Source of the DNA: G963667425 sp963667425 [NCBI: bacterium]
GTDB taxonomy: Bacteria > UBP6 > UBA1177
NCBI GenBank assembly: GCA_963667425.1
Contig: OY763407.1
Location: forward strand, 1,302,001-1,366,000
Direction of reading: 5' to 3'
Length of the DNA stretch: 64,000 bases
The notes under the pieces were generated by a model. That model was given only the letters and a program-made list of their open reading frames with translations. It was not told where the DNA came from and made no database searches. Every line of letters begins with the position of its first letter. Positions within the stretch are counted from its first letter, which is position 1. Below are positions 45,379 to 54,928 of the stretch, in pieces. The position numbers were made by a program, and so were the translations under genes.

Positions 45379-48192
45379 TCATTTTCTGAACTGTGACGGG
45401 GTCATTCCTGTCTGTTTTTTGAAAACTGAATTAAAAGTTGTCTTGGCATTAAAACCCGATTCATAGGCTATTTCAAGTATTGTCTTTGATTCATATTCAG
45501 GATTTTTCAGCATTTTTTTAGCTTCTTCTATTCTGTAATCGTTGATAAAATTGTAGAAGTTCCTGTTAAGATGCAGATTTATTATCTGGGAAAGGTTATG
45601 CGGTGAAAGATTTACTGCATCTGCTACATCCTGCATTGTAACAGCACTGTTTTTATAAGGCTTTTCTTTTTCCATATAAACTTTAAGTTCTTCCAGCATT
45701 TTTTCAGCTGTATCGTCATCTATTCTGTAAGTTTCATATTTCTGCCTAAGTTCAATATTTACATTTTCAAGTTCATTCTGAGTTTCCGTAAGTTCTTTTG
45801 CCTTTTCAATTATCATTTCCTGAAGTTTTTCATTTCTTGCTTTAATTGCTGAAGTTCTCAGTTTTACATAAAGAAAAATCAGAAAAACCAAAATCAGAGA
45901 GATTGCTATCTGGCAGACAGTTTGCTGATAAAAGTAAGGTTTCTGAACAAATTTAAATGTTGCAGGCTCTGAACTTGAAACTCCATCACTATTAAACGCT
46001 GAGACTTTAAATATATATTCGCCTGGAGGAAGATTTGTATAGTATGCTGTTCTTCGTGAATCTGCATCAACCCATTCAGAATCAAAACCTTGAAGAATAT
46101 ATTTAAATTTTATCTTTGATGAATCTGAAAAACTGATTCCTGTATATTTTATTTCAAGTTCTTTTGTACCTGGGAGAAATGAACTATTATTTTTTACTGT
46201 AATTTTTTCTCTGTTACGGATTATCTTTTCAATATTGACAGATGGCGGTGTCGAATTATGAATTATATTTTCAGGATTAACTGAAACAAGTCCGTTAATT
46301 GTAGGAAACCATAGCTTTCCATCTTTTGTTTTTACTCCTGCCGGCTGAAATCCGCCATTACATTCAAAACTTGCCATCCCATCGGATAGTCCATATTTTT
46401 CTATTTTAAGAGATACATTCCTGTTTTCACTTTTCAGCAAAAGAGATTTTTTCTCAATTCCTGCAAGTCCTTTATTACTGCTTGTCCAGAGATAACCGCT
46501 GTTATCTTCAAGAATTGCATAAACCGCATTATCTGCAAGACCATCTTTTTTAGTGAATGGAGTTATCTTGCCATTTCTGATAAGATTGAGGCCTCCGCCA
46601 AAAGTTCCCACCCATGCGTTATCATCATCATCAATATAGAGAGCACTTATTTCGTCATTTGAAAGCCCTTCTGAAACTGTGATTTTATTGATATTTTTTC
46701 CATCATAAATATTAAGCCCTTTAGATGTTCCTATCCATATATTTCCTTTTTCATCTTCTGCAAAGGCGCTTACTCTGTTATCTGAAAGACCGTTTTTTAC
46801 CGAAAGTGTCTTAAAAGTTCCATTTTCATAAAGGTTTATACCACTAAAATTGGTTCCAAGCCACATTCTATTTCTACTGTCACGAAAAACTGCCAGAATA
46901 TTTTTATCTGAGAGTATGTCGTCACTATATCTAACTATTTTATCATCAGATATTTTGGCAATGCCATTGTCAAGGAGTGAAACCCATATATTTGATTCGG
47001 CATCTTCTGCAATTGAAAAAACAGTATTTTCTATGGATGAAAACTCTTTATTATGAAATTTTCTGAAACTGCCGTTTTCAAAGTAGTAAAGACCGCTTCC
47101 TTCAGAACCGACCCAAAGTTTGCCCAAGCTGTCTTCATAAACCGCCAGAACAGAACCTTTAGGCAGTCCATCTCTGTCGCTGTAGGTAATAACTTTTCCA
47201 TCTTTAAACTTTGAAACACCACCACCCAACGTTCCTATCCATAAATTCTTTTCATTATCCTCAAAGATAGAGATGATAACATCACTGGAAAGTCCGTCAT
47301 CTTTTGTAAATGTTTCAAAATTCCCATTATTAAAACGAACCAGACCGCCACCGTAAGTTCCTATCCAGATATTTCCATTACTGTCTTCAAAAGTCTGATT
47401 TATACTTTCATTAGTAAGCCCGTTTTTTCGGCTGTATATTTTATAATTTTTATCAGAATCAATAACAAGAAGTCCAATATCTGTCGAAACCATAATATTA
47501 CCCTGTTTATCAGCAGTAATACTTCTAACCTGAAAATCGGCAGGAATTCCTTTTAAAGGAGCCGGATTTAAAAAAGAATTTTTATAAGTTGTAAGGCCTC
47601 CTTTTTTTGTGCCTATCCAAAGCGTTCCTTTATTATCCTCAAAAAGAGCCGTTATTCTTTCATCTGAAAGTCCATCATTTTCATGAAAATGTGTAATATC
47701 CTTTCCTGAAATTCTATTAAGACCTCCATCTAAAGTTCCTATCCAGATATTTTTCTGATGGTCTTCAATAATAGATGTTATGCTGTTGCCTGAAAGTCCG
47801 TTTTCTTTATCAAGCAGATTGAAGTTGAGTCCAAAGTCTTCAGATTCCTTTTCAATAATTACAGCCCCATTGTTATAAGTACCTGCCCACAGACGATTAT
47901 TGCTGTCTTCATAAAGAGTCCATATCCAGTTTCCTTTAAAAGCATCATATTCTGAAGAATCATAAACTGTAAAATCCTGCCCGTCGAAACGGACAAGACC
48001 TTCCATTGTTCCAAACCAGATATAACCATCATTGGTCTGCCTGATTGTATAAACTGAATTTTGAGGAAGTCCGTCCTTTATCTGAATATTTTCATGAACA
48101 TACTGATGAAAAGCTTTATTTATGTCAAGAGCCGGAAGTGAAACAGAAAAACAAAAAAGAAATAAAAACAAGAATATATGAAATAGTTTCAT
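45379..48192 (-). CDS. Periplasmic propeller-sensing transmembrane AraC-type regulator
   Basis: 937 residues from the ATG at 48192 (AGGTGAGA site). Signal peptide, then about 14 Reg_prop beta-propeller repeats of the pattern GxxWIGTxxGGLxxxxxG, a Y_Y_Y domain (near 700, LEIKYTGISFSDSSKIKFKY), one membrane segment (QIAISLILVFLIFLYVKL, about 760-780), a short coiled coil, and a C-terminal AraC-type helix-turn-helix (MQDVADAVNLSPHNLSQII, AYESGFNAKTTFNSVFKKQTG). It lacks kinase and receiver domains, so sensing outside couples directly to DNA binding inside. Such proteins resemble the sensor half of Bacteroidetes hybrid systems. Confidence 0.88.
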   Translation of the reverse strand: MKLFHIFLFLFLFCFSVSLPALDINKAFHQYVHENIQIKDGLPQNSVYTIRQTNDGYIWFGTMEGLVRFDGQDFTVYDSSEYDAFKGNWIWTLYEDSNNRLWAGTYNNGAVIIEKESEDFGLNFNLLDKENGLSGNSITSIIEDHQKNIWIGTLDGGLNRISGKDITHFHENDGLSDERITALFEDNKGTLWIGTKKGGLTTYKNSFLNPAPLKGIPADFQVRSITADKQGNIMVSTDIGLLVIDSDKNYKIYSRKNGLTNESINQTFEDSNGNIWIGTYGGGLVRFNNGNFETFTKDDGLSSDVIISIFEDNEKNLWIGTLGGGVSKFKDGKVITYSDRDGLPKGSVLAVYEDSLGKLWVGSEGSGLYYFENGSFRKFHNKEFSSIENTVFSIAEDAESNIWVSLLDNGIAKISDDKIVRYSDDILSDKNILAVFRDSRNRMWLGTNFSGINLYENGTFKTLSVKNGLSDNRVSAFAEDEKGNIWIGTSKGLNIYDGKNINKITVSEGLSNDEISALYIDDDDNAWVGTFGGGLNLIRNGKITPFTKKDGLADNAVYAILEDNSGYLWTSSNKGLAGIEKKSLLLKSENRNVSLKIEKYGLSDGMASFECNGGFQPAGVKTKDGKLWFPTINGLVSVNPENIIHNSTPPSVNIEKIIRNREKITVKNNSSFLPGTKELEIKYTGISFSDSSKIKFKYILQGFDSEWVDADSRRTAYYTNLPPGEYIFKVSAFNSDGVSSSEPATFKFVQKPYFYQQTVCQIAISLILVFLIFLYVKLRTSAIKARNEKLQEMIIEKAKELTETQNELENVNIELRQKYETYRIDDDTAEKMLEELKVYMEKEKPYKNSAVTMQDVADAVNLSPHNLSQIINLHLNRNFYNFINDYRIEEAKKMLKNPEYESKTILEIAYESGFNAKTTFNSVFKKQTGMTPSQFRK

Positions 48193-48246
48193 TCTCACCT
48201 GATAAAAAGTCTTTTTACAGGATATTCAATCATTCATGATTAGTCA

Positions 48247-48263
48247 ACTTTGAAAATATTTAT
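48247..48263. repeat. Left copy of 17-bp target duplication of IS1202-like element
   Basis: ACTTTGAAAATATTTAT here is repeated exactly at 49733-49749 on the far side of the IS. Confidence 0.85.
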
Positions 48264-49732
48264 GTGGGCGCAAAGTGATAATGTCCTATGTGAGCAAAGT
48301 AGAAATGTCCGGTTATTTAAACTAATCTCTCAGATGAAAGGAATGAACAATCATGGGAGAATACAGTGGAGGAGATTCTACGAATGAGCCAAAAAGAGAT
48401 AGAGAGGGTTTCTGTAATAAGGGATTTGAAGTTGAAACGCCTGTCTCAGAAAGAAGCTGGAAAGCTTCTTCATCTTTCGGAAAGGCAGATACGAAGGATT
48501 TTGAAAAGGTATTCAAAAGAAGGAGAAAAAGGTTTGATATCGCGTAAAAGAGGCAAAACGAGTAACCGTAAAATATCAGAGGAACTGGGAAAAAAAGTAC
48601 AGCAACTTCTAAAGGAAAAATATTATGGTTTCGGACCGACACTTGCAGCGGAAAAGCTTGAAGAGCTTGACGATATAGTTATATCAAGAGAAACAGTAAG
48701 ACAGATAATGATATCTGAAAATATATGGAAAGCTAAAGCAAAGAAAGCAAAAAGGGTTCATCAGATGCGTGAAAGAAGAAGCCGGCCAGGAGAACTGATA
48801 CAGATAGACGGCTCACCGCATGAATGGTTTGAAAACCGCCGTCCAAAATGTAATCTTACAGTTTTCATAGATGATGCCACAGGCGAATTCATGGAACTTT
48901 TCTTCTCGGAATCGGAAACGACAGAAGCGTACATGGAAACAATGAGAAGATACATTTCAGAATATGGAATACCAATAGCACTTTATACAGATAAACATGG
49001 AATATTCAGAGTTAACAGAGCCGATCCGAAAACAGGCAGTAACATTACGCAGTTTGGCCGTGCGATGAAAACGCTGGGGATAGAAATTATTTCAGCCGGT
49101 ACGCCACAGGCTAAAGGTAGAGTGGAAAGAGCCAACCAGCTTTTACAGGATCGTCTTGTGAAGGAACTGAGGCTTAGAAAGATAAATACAATCGAAGAAG
49201 CAAATAAGTTTTTAACAGAATATAAAGAGATGCTGAGTAATAAGTTTGCAGTAAAAGCAAAATCCTGTGAAAATGCACATAGAGAAGTTCAGCACAGCAA
49301 AGAGGAACTTGATATAATTTTTTCCAAACACAGTCTAAGAACTATTTCAAATAATCTGGAAATACAATATAACAATACCATTTACCAGATAAAGACTGAA
49401 AGCTCCGGAATAAGTATGAGAAAAAGAGAAATAACAGTTTGTGAAAGTTTTAATGGAGAAATAACCCTTCTGTACAAAGGAAGAAAAATGCCATACGAAA
49501 CATTCAGACAAAGAGAAAAGCAGCTCTTACCACAGGATGCTAAAACACTTAACAAAACAGTTGATCAGATTATAGCTGAACAAAATGCAAATCCTTACTG
49601 CAAATTTCCTGTTGATATTTTTCAGACTACTGTGAATGAAGTGAGAAAATAATTAATGAAAGTTATAATTCAAAATTTAAAAGAGGACTTTTCTATTTTG
49701 CAGAAGACCGGACATTTTAACTTTGCGTTGAC
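48264..49732 (+). mobile_element. IS1202-type (ISNCY) insertion sequence, 1469 bp
   Basis: Terminal inverted repeats read GT(G/C)(G/A)(G/A)CGCAAAGT from both ends, extended by a shared AATGTCCGG motif. The left end holds a second copy of GCAAAGT...ATGTCC about 25 bases in, a likely transposase site. The element is flanked by exact 17-bp direct repeats. One transposase gene fills it. As I recall, the ISTde1-like branch of IS1202 makes 15-17 bp duplications, which would match. It lies between the divergent AraC-type regulator and ankyrin gene starts. Confidence 0.88.
48384..49652 (+). CDS. IS1202-family (ISNCY) DDE transposase
   Basis: 422 residues from the ATG at 48384, preceded by GGAGGAG; a GTG at 48366 would add six residues. 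An N-terminal helix-turn-helix (LKRLSQKEAGKLLHLSERQIRRILKRY), a second HTH-like region, then an rve core. The likely DDE residues, numbered from the GTG, are Asp148 (IQIDGSPHEWF), Asp209 (LYTDKHGIF) and Glu254 (GRVERANQLLQ). Frame intact. Confidence 0.88.
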   Translation: MSQKEIERVSVIRDLKLKRLSQKEAGKLLHLSERQIRRILKRYSKEGEKGLISRKRGKTSNRKISEELGKKVQQLLKEKYYGFGPTLAAEKLEELDDIVISRETVRQIMISENIWKAKAKKAKRVHQMRERRSRPGELIQIDGSPHEWFENRRPKCNLTVFIDDATGEFMELFFSESETTEAYMETMRRYISEYGIPIALYTDKHGIFRVNRADPKTGSNITQFGRAMKTLGIEIISAGTPQAKGRVERANQLLQDRLVKELRLRKINTIEEANKFLTEYKEMLSNKFAVKAKSCENAHREVQHSKEELDIIFSKHSLRTISNNLEIQYNNTIYQIKTESSGISMRKREITVCESFNGEITLLYKGRKMPYETFRQREKQLLPQDAKTLNKTVDQIIAEQNANPYCKFPVDIFQTTVNEVRK

Positions 49733-49749
49733 ACTTTGAAAATATTTAT
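49733..49749. repeat. Right copy of 17-bp target duplication of IS1202-like element
   Basis: Exact copy of 48247-48263. The ankyrin lipoprotein gene starts 71 bases further on. Confidence 0.85.
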
Positions 49750-49819
49750 CTTTTTGCAGTTTTTCAGAGATAAAAACTATCAAACAAATGAGTTTTTTAT
49801 ATTTTTTAGGAGAAGCGTA

Positions 49820-51265
49820 ATGAAAAAACTGTTTTTTACAATGATCATCTCAATCTTTATTTTATCATGTGCGACACAAAAGAATCACATCAAAAAAATA
49901 GATTCTCAAAAGGAAAAAAATATTATTGCTGCTGTCGAATCACAGGATCTCGAAAAACTTAAGCTACTTCTTGCAAATGTTGACGATGTAAAAACAGTTG
50001 TAAGCAAAGACACACTGCTTCTTCATATTTCTGAAAATGCTCATAAAGGCGGTCTTGTAAGCCCTGTCACAGAATATCTTATCTCTAAAAAAGCCTATAT
50101 ACTACAGTTTGATAAAGATGGAAAAACTTTTGGAAGATATTATATTCAGGATGAAGTTGCTGGTTCTCAACGTTCAGATTATATCAGCTCCGTTCTAGAT
50201 GAAAAAGTTAAGCTTTACTATGATTCTTTCAACAAAGATTCGGTAGAAGTTTTAAAATCACTTAAACCATATACTTTTTTTAATGAAAAGACCCTTTTTG
50301 ATGCCGGTTATAAAAATGCAATAAATATAATTGACTATCTTATTTCTGAAGGAGTGAACATAAAAAACAACAACATTTTAAACGTTGTGATTCAGGGTTA
50401 TAACTATGATAAACCTTTTACTGAAAGAGAACTTCTGCTGAAAAAGCTTATTGAAAAAGGGGCAGATATAAATCATGCTGATAAACAGGGTAAAAAACCG
50501 ATTATAAATCTTCTTGAAAAAGTAAACGGACACCAGCAGATGCTTAATAATATCGGAAATCAGGAAAACCTTGCAATATATTTTCTGAATAATGGTGCAG
50601 ATGCAGAAGGCGTTTTATATCAGGCAACCAGACTCAAATATTTGAATCTTGCAAAGTATCTTATTGATAAAGGAGTTGCAATTGATAAAAAATCAATTAC
50701 AGAATTAAACACTTCTGTTGAAATAGTTAAACTCTTTATTGAAAAAGGTGTAAGCCCTTCTGAATTCAAAACTTTTCTAAAGATAATGCAAAACAAAAAC
50801 GAACAGCTGGATCTGCTTAAATATTTTCTAAGTAAAGGGCTTAATCCTGAAAAAATAGAAGCTAGTGTTCTTTCCCGCCATATTGATAATTTAAAATATC
50901 TCATGGAACATGGAGGCAAATTTGAAAATACTCCTGCAAACAATAACATTCTTGTATATTATATTTTACAGACATCAGATATAGATGCAGTAAAATTTCT
51001 TGTTGAAGCAGGTGCTGATTTTAAAAATATTCAATCTCTTCCAACCAATAAAAGAGGATACACAATTCTTCATTATGTTATAAATGAAGGAAAAACAGAT
51101 ACAAAACTTGCACTTGTAAAATATTTTACAGAAAAAGGTGCAGACCTTAATATCAGAAACAAACTTAATAATGAGACAGTTCTCGATGCTGCTTTAAGAA
51201 AAAAACTTACAGACATTTCTGATTATCTTAAGGAACATGGAGCAAAAAGCGGCTCTGAATTTTAG
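49820..51265 (+). CDS. Ankyrin-repeat lipoprotein
   Basis: 481 residues from the ATG at 49820 (AGGAG site); the frame extends upstream but without a plausible start. Signal peptide ending IFILSC (Cys17). The mature part is made of ankyrin-type helix pairs with YLISEGVNIKN, LIEKGADINHADKQGKKPI, YFLNNGADAEG, FVEAGADF-like and YFTEKGADLNIRNKLNNETVLDAAL cores. Likely a protein-binding scaffold on the membrane, facing the periplasm. The IS inserted 87 bases upstream may have changed its promoter. It meets the next gene tail to tail without a gap. Confidence 0.85.
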   Translation: MKKLFFTMIISIFILSCATQKNHIKKIDSQKEKNIIAAVESQDLEKLKLLLANVDDVKTVVSKDTLLLHISENAHKGGLVSPVTEYLISKKAYILQFDKDGKTFGRYYIQDEVAGSQRSDYISSVLDEKVKLYYDSFNKDSVEVLKSLKPYTFFNEKTLFDAGYKNAINIIDYLISEGVNIKNNNILNVVIQGYNYDKPFTERELLLKKLIEKGADINHADKQGKKPIINLLEKVNGHQQMLNNIGNQENLAIYFLNNGADAEGVLYQATRLKYLNLAKYLIDKGVAIDKKSITELNTSVEIVKLFIEKGVSPSEFKTFLKIMQNKNEQLDLLKYFLSKGLNPEKIEASVLSRHIDNLKYLMEHGGKFENTPANNNILVYYILQTSDIDAVKFLVEAGADFKNIQSLPTNKRGYTILHYVINEGKTDTKLALVKYFTEKGADLNIRNKLNNETVLDAALRKKLTDISDYLKEHGAKSGSEF

Positions 51266-52384
51266 TTATTCACTAAACACACCCTTCCATAAATCATAGG
51301 AAACTCTTTTATTGCCATTCTCATCAAGAAGTCCTGTGTCTCTCCATATCTTGCCGGTATCTTTGACATCATCAGGAAACGTTTCCCATAAAGCATCATA
51401 ATCTCTATGAGTCCACCAGATAACAAACTCATAATTTTCACGCGCGGCATTATCAAGAAGAACTTTAAGGTAAAGTTTCTGTTCTTCAGGATTGCCAGAA
51501 ATATTTACATTAAGATTTTCTATAACAAGATCTTCCGCCAAATGAGAAGTTTCAGCAAAAGCTATCGGCTTTTCAGCTTTTGAATTAAGAAAATCAAAAC
51601 AACTCTGAAACTCCTCTTTTGAATGAAAGTTTTTAATAAAAGGATAGTAACTTACTGCAATAAAATCATTGTTAGAGTTCACATAGTCAGCAAGTTCTTC
51701 ACTTTCATCATCAGAAGAACCGCACCAGTCATGAAGAGTTACAGATTCAGCGATCTTTAAATCAGGATAGGCAGCTTTAATACGTGTTCTTATATTTTTC
51801 ATAAGAGCTTTATAGCCATCCCACTTATCAGGAGAATTTATCTTAAGCTGATTGGCTTCAATAACAGCAACCAGATAGTCAGGATCAAATCTTGAAATAA
51901 GATAGCTAAGGTGCTTAAAATAAGCATTTTCTATCTTTTCATCGTTCATTGAACTGTATTCCGGTACGCTTCCATCATAATCAGAAGACAGTTCAGCTCT
52001 CGCTGTGTTTAGAAGACCGACAGAAAGAAGAAATTGATTCCCTTTTATCTTATGGGCAACACGATAATCAATATCATCTGTAAATTCTGCGGGAAGTTCG
52101 GTTCCATTTATCCATGCATTCCACGGAATTTTATTATCAATATGTTCAGAATAAATATCTCCATTTTCAGCAAGAAAATTATAAGTATCTTCTCTGGCTT
52201 CCCATGTAGCTTCATAAATCCATGTTGTAAAACCCATATTAAAAGAACGCACAACAATATCTTCATCAGAAAACACGTCTTCATCAAAAGTGAGATCAGA
52301 ATCTACAAGGTTGTTATTTTCAGTGCCGTTTTCACATCCTAAAGAAATTAAAACCAAAAGAGAAATTAAAAAAAAGAACCTCAT
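51266..52384 (-). CDS. Lipoprotein with glycoside-hydrolase-like TIM barrel
   Basis: 372 residues. Signal peptide ending VLISLGC (Cys17), then an Asp/Glu-rich tether (DSDLTFDEDVFSDEDIV). The body has strands and ends typical of clan-A glycosidases: FNMGFTTWIYE, VAVIEANQL (candidate acid/base Glu), IAVSYYPF, PIAFAETSH (candidate nucleophile Glu) and FVIWWTHRDYD. It may act on a surface polysaccharide, in the GH53-like area, but the family cannot be fixed by eye. An IS3 relic lies directly upstream, so transcription may come from it. Confidence 0.7.
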   Translation of the reverse strand: MRFFFLISLLVLISLGCENGTENNNLVDSDLTFDEDVFSDEDIVVRSFNMGFTTWIYEATWEAREDTYNFLAENGDIYSEHIDNKIPWNAWINGTELPAEFTDDIDYRVAHKIKGNQFLLSVGLLNTARAELSSDYDGSVPEYSSMNDEKIENAYFKHLSYLISRFDPDYLVAVIEANQLKINSPDKWDGYKALMKNIRTRIKAAYPDLKIAESVTLHDWCGSSDDESEELADYVNSNNDFIAVSYYPFIKNFHSKEEFQSCFDFLNSKAEKPIAFAETSHLAEDLVIENLNVNISGNPEEQKLYLKVLLDNAARENYEFVIWWTHRDYDALWETFPDDVKDTGKIWRDTGLLDENGNKRVSYDLWKGVFSE

Positions 52385-52391
52385 TTACACC

Positions 52392-52547
52392 TCAGATTGA
52401 TTCATACGCTATCTTCCAGTCCCTCAATGTGTAGTAATTAAGACCAGGCGACTCTGATACTTCACGGATTGAACGTCCTTCCTCAATGATCATCTTTACT
52501 ACCGAAATCTTAAATTCCCTGTCATAACAATTCCTGTTTCTAACCAT
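52392..52547 (-). pseudogene. IS3-family orfA remnant
   Basis: 51 residues with RNRNCYDREFKISVVKMIIEEG and REVSESPGLNYYTLRDWK, the N-terminal helix-turn-helix of IS3-type OrfA, then a stop. It has its own strong site (AAAGGAGGCTTAAAATG). An IS3-like end motif (AAAAGTGGACAGTAAGTTAAG, split by position 52590-52610) lies upstream. No orfB follows: the lipoprotein start is seven bases beyond the stop. A deletion has left just the leading end of the element. It differs from the IS at 11.5 kb. Confidence 0.7.
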
Positions 52548-52638
52548 TTTAAGCCTCCTTTACAGCTTCTTCTACATTAGTGTAATTTGGCTTAACTTAC
52601 TGTCCACTTTTTTCTATAGGGTTCATTGTGAGATTTAC

Positions 52639-54144
52639 TTAGATTTTTTTAGTTGTTTCAGTGTCATGTTCAATGACCTCTGCATTTTCTTCTTTTTTCT
52701 CTTTTACTATGCTTTCTTTATCAACACCGAGGTATTCTGGAAGCTGCATTCCTGCAAGGTTAAAAAGGTCCTGCATCGGAGGTATTGACTTGCCTATTCC
52801 TGAAAGGAAATTTGCTGTTGATGTCTTTTCGCCTTCACCACTGTTTCCGCCGTCCCATACTGTGACTTTATCAATTTTGATATTCTTGATTGCTTCCACC
52901 TGCATTTTGACAAGTTCAGGCATTTTGTCGGCTATCATAAGAAGGAAAGCACTTTTTGACTCACCATTTGCAGCTTCAACGATTCTTTTGAAACCGTCTG
53001 CCTGTTTCGTGAGTACTTCAAAGATACCTCGTCCTTCCGCTTCCATTTTTGCATAGATTGCATCTGCTTCACCGCGTGCAAGTCTACGTGTTTTTTCTGC
53101 TGCGGCTTCTGCATCTATTTCAATTTTACGTTTATCGATTTCGGCTGGAATTATAACGTCTGCTTCACGTGTTGCAAGTTCTCTTTTTGCACGCTGGATC
53201 TCTGCTTCCTGCTCTGCTTTATAGGATTCTTCAAGAGCTTTTGCCGCGGCAACTTTTTCTGCGGCGATTGCTTTTCTTTCAGCTTCAGCTTCTTTTTCTC
53301 TTCTTTCAGCATCGGAGTTTGCAATTTCAACTTTTGAAAGGTTTTCTCCGACAATCGCTTTTGAATTTTTGTCGGCAATGGCAACTCTTTCGCTTCTGTG
53401 GGCTTCCGCTTCTCCGATTTTGGCAAGTGCAAGTGCATTTGCTACCTGAACTCTTTCATCCTGTTTAGCGTTTGCTTCTCCGATTGCTCCATCTCTGTCT
53501 TTTTCGGCAACTGATTTCTTTGCATCGTTGATTGCCTGTGCTGCGGCTTCTTTTCCAAGTGCTTCGATGTATGCTGATTCGTCTTTAATGTCTGTAACGT
53601 TAACGTTGATTAGTTTAAGACCGATTTTTGAAAGCTCTGCTTCAACGTTTTTGCTGACATTGATGAGGAATTTGTCTCTGTCAGAGTTGATTTCCTCAAT
53701 GTTCATGGTTGCAATTACAAGTCTGAGCTGTCCGAACAGAATATCACTTGCAATGTCTGTTATCTGTTTTTGTGTAAGACCGAGAAGTCTTTCTGCCGCA
53801 TTCTGCATTATTTCCACTTCGGTCGAAATACCGATGGTGAAACGTGAAGGAACATCAACACGGATGTTTTGTTTTGAGAGTGCGTTTTTCAGGTTGACTT
53901 CGATTGACATCGGAATGAGATCAAGGAACTGATAATCCTGAAAAACAGGCCAAATGAATGCCGCTCCGCCGTGAATACAGCGTGAGCTTTTTCCTGTTGA
54001 TGTTTTTCCATAAATTACAAGAACTTTATCAGCCGGACATCTTTTATATCGCTTCATTAAACCGACAAAGGTTCCAAAAATTACCAGAACCAACAGAGAA
54101 ACCAGAATTACTCCAAATAGTGAGACATTACCAATTGCCTGCAT
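52639..54144 (-). CDS. Flotillin-family SPFH protein
   Basis: 501 residues. N-terminal membrane hairpin (SLFGVILVSLLVLVIFGTFVGL), an SPFH domain (about 30-210, KVLVIYGKTSTGKSS, IPMSIEVNLKNALSKQNIRVDVPSRFTIGIS shown only as guide segments), then the long Ala/Glu/Lys coiled coil of flotillins (EAEAERKAIAAEKVAAAKALEE) and a C-terminal segment. Flotillins organise membrane microdomains. AGGAG before the ATG. An NfeD-like gene lies immediately upstream, the usual partner. Confidence 0.9.
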   Translation of the reverse strand: MQAIGNVSLFGVILVSLLVLVIFGTFVGLMKRYKRCPADKVLVIYGKTSTGKSSRCIHGGAAFIWPVFQDYQFLDLIPMSIEVNLKNALSKQNIRVDVPSRFTIGISTEVEIMQNAAERLLGLTQKQITDIASDILFGQLRLVIATMNIEEINSDRDKFLINVSKNVEAELSKIGLKLINVNVTDIKDESAYIEALGKEAAAQAINDAKKSVAEKDRDGAIGEANAKQDERVQVANALALAKIGEAEAHRSERVAIADKNSKAIVGENLSKVEIANSDAERREKEAEAERKAIAAEKVAAAKALEESYKAEQEAEIQRAKRELATREADVIIPAEIDKRKIEIDAEAAAEKTRRLARGEADAIYAKMEAEGRGIFEVLTKQADGFKRIVEAANGESKSAFLLMIADKMPELVKMQVEAIKNIKIDKVTVWDGGNSGEGEKTSTANFLSGIGKSIPPMQDLFNLAGMQLPEYLGVDKESIVKEKKEENAEVIEHDTETTKKI

Positions 54145-54167
54145 TTAAAATCTCCTAAATAATTATG

Positions 54168-54758
54168 TTACTTAACTTTAACTTTCACGAACTGTTTGTT
54201 TATAACTTCTGTAATTTCAACAACTACGCCTGTTGCAAGTTCTTCATCCAAGTCGGATATGGCGTCAAGTTCAACTAATCTGCCATCAACTTTTGCCTGA
54301 ACTTTCCCTGTTCCCTTTACTGGAATTGGAATATAAACGGTGCCTATGCAGCCTGTAGATTTGGAAATGTTAAAGTTGCCTGATTCACTCATTGAAGAAA
54401 TCATCTTGAACATCCATGCGACAAATAACATTATTGCAAGAGCTATTGCAAAGCTGATCGCCATTACAATTCCTGTCGCCATCCCGGATTCGGAAAAAGA
54501 TATTCCGCTCCAGGCAAATACGGTAAGAAATATGACAAGATTTCTGACAGAAAAAAGGTTTAGTCCTGAATCAACATCGGCATCGACATCAAGTCCGCCG
54601 TCAACTGTAGTATCTCCATCAAAACCAAGAAAGAGAAGTGTGATCTGAACAAGAAAGAGAAGTGTTGAAGGAATCGCAATTACCCAGTAAGCTCTGGTTA
54701 CTCCGTCAAGAGAATTCCACCAGTTTAAAATATATTGGAAAAATGAAGTATCCGGCAT
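54168..54758 (-). CDS. NfeD-like membrane protein, flotillin partner
   Basis: 196 residues with three hydrophobic segments (AYWVIAIPSTLLFLVQITLLFL, NLVIFLTVFAWSGISF, GIVMAISFAIALAIMLFVAW) and a C-terminal OB-fold-like domain (STGCIGTVYIPIPVKGTGKVQ and VVVEITEVINKQFVKVKVK). This is the short NfeD/YuaF-type architecture. 23 bases upstream of the flotillin gene, same operon. The OB domain is thought to face the cytoplasm or periplasm depending on the family; topology here was not resolved. Confidence 0.82.
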   Translation of the reverse strand: MPDTSFFQYILNWWNSLDGVTRAYWVIAIPSTLLFLVQITLLFLGFDGDTTVDGGLDVDADVDSGLNLFSVRNLVIFLTVFAWSGISFSESGMATGIVMAISFAIALAIMLFVAWMFKMISSMSESGNFNISKSTGCIGTVYIPIPVKGTGKVQAKVDGRLVELDAISDLDEELATGVVVEITEVINKQFVKVKVK

Positions 54759-54928
54759 TTAAAACTCCGCAAGTTATTTATACAGATGATAATCTATAGC
54801 AATTACTGACCGGTGTCAATTATTTGAATAGAAAGAGTATACCTTTCGTTAAATTTTAACTATTCTTGACACCGATGATACTAATTTTTATCATTTAGCA
54901 GAATCATATTAGTCTGGAGGAATCTGCA

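Noticed and set aside
53151-53468. Open frames on both strands within the flotillin coiled coil
   Set aside because: Caused by the repetitive Ala/Glu/Lys codons of the real gene in other frames.
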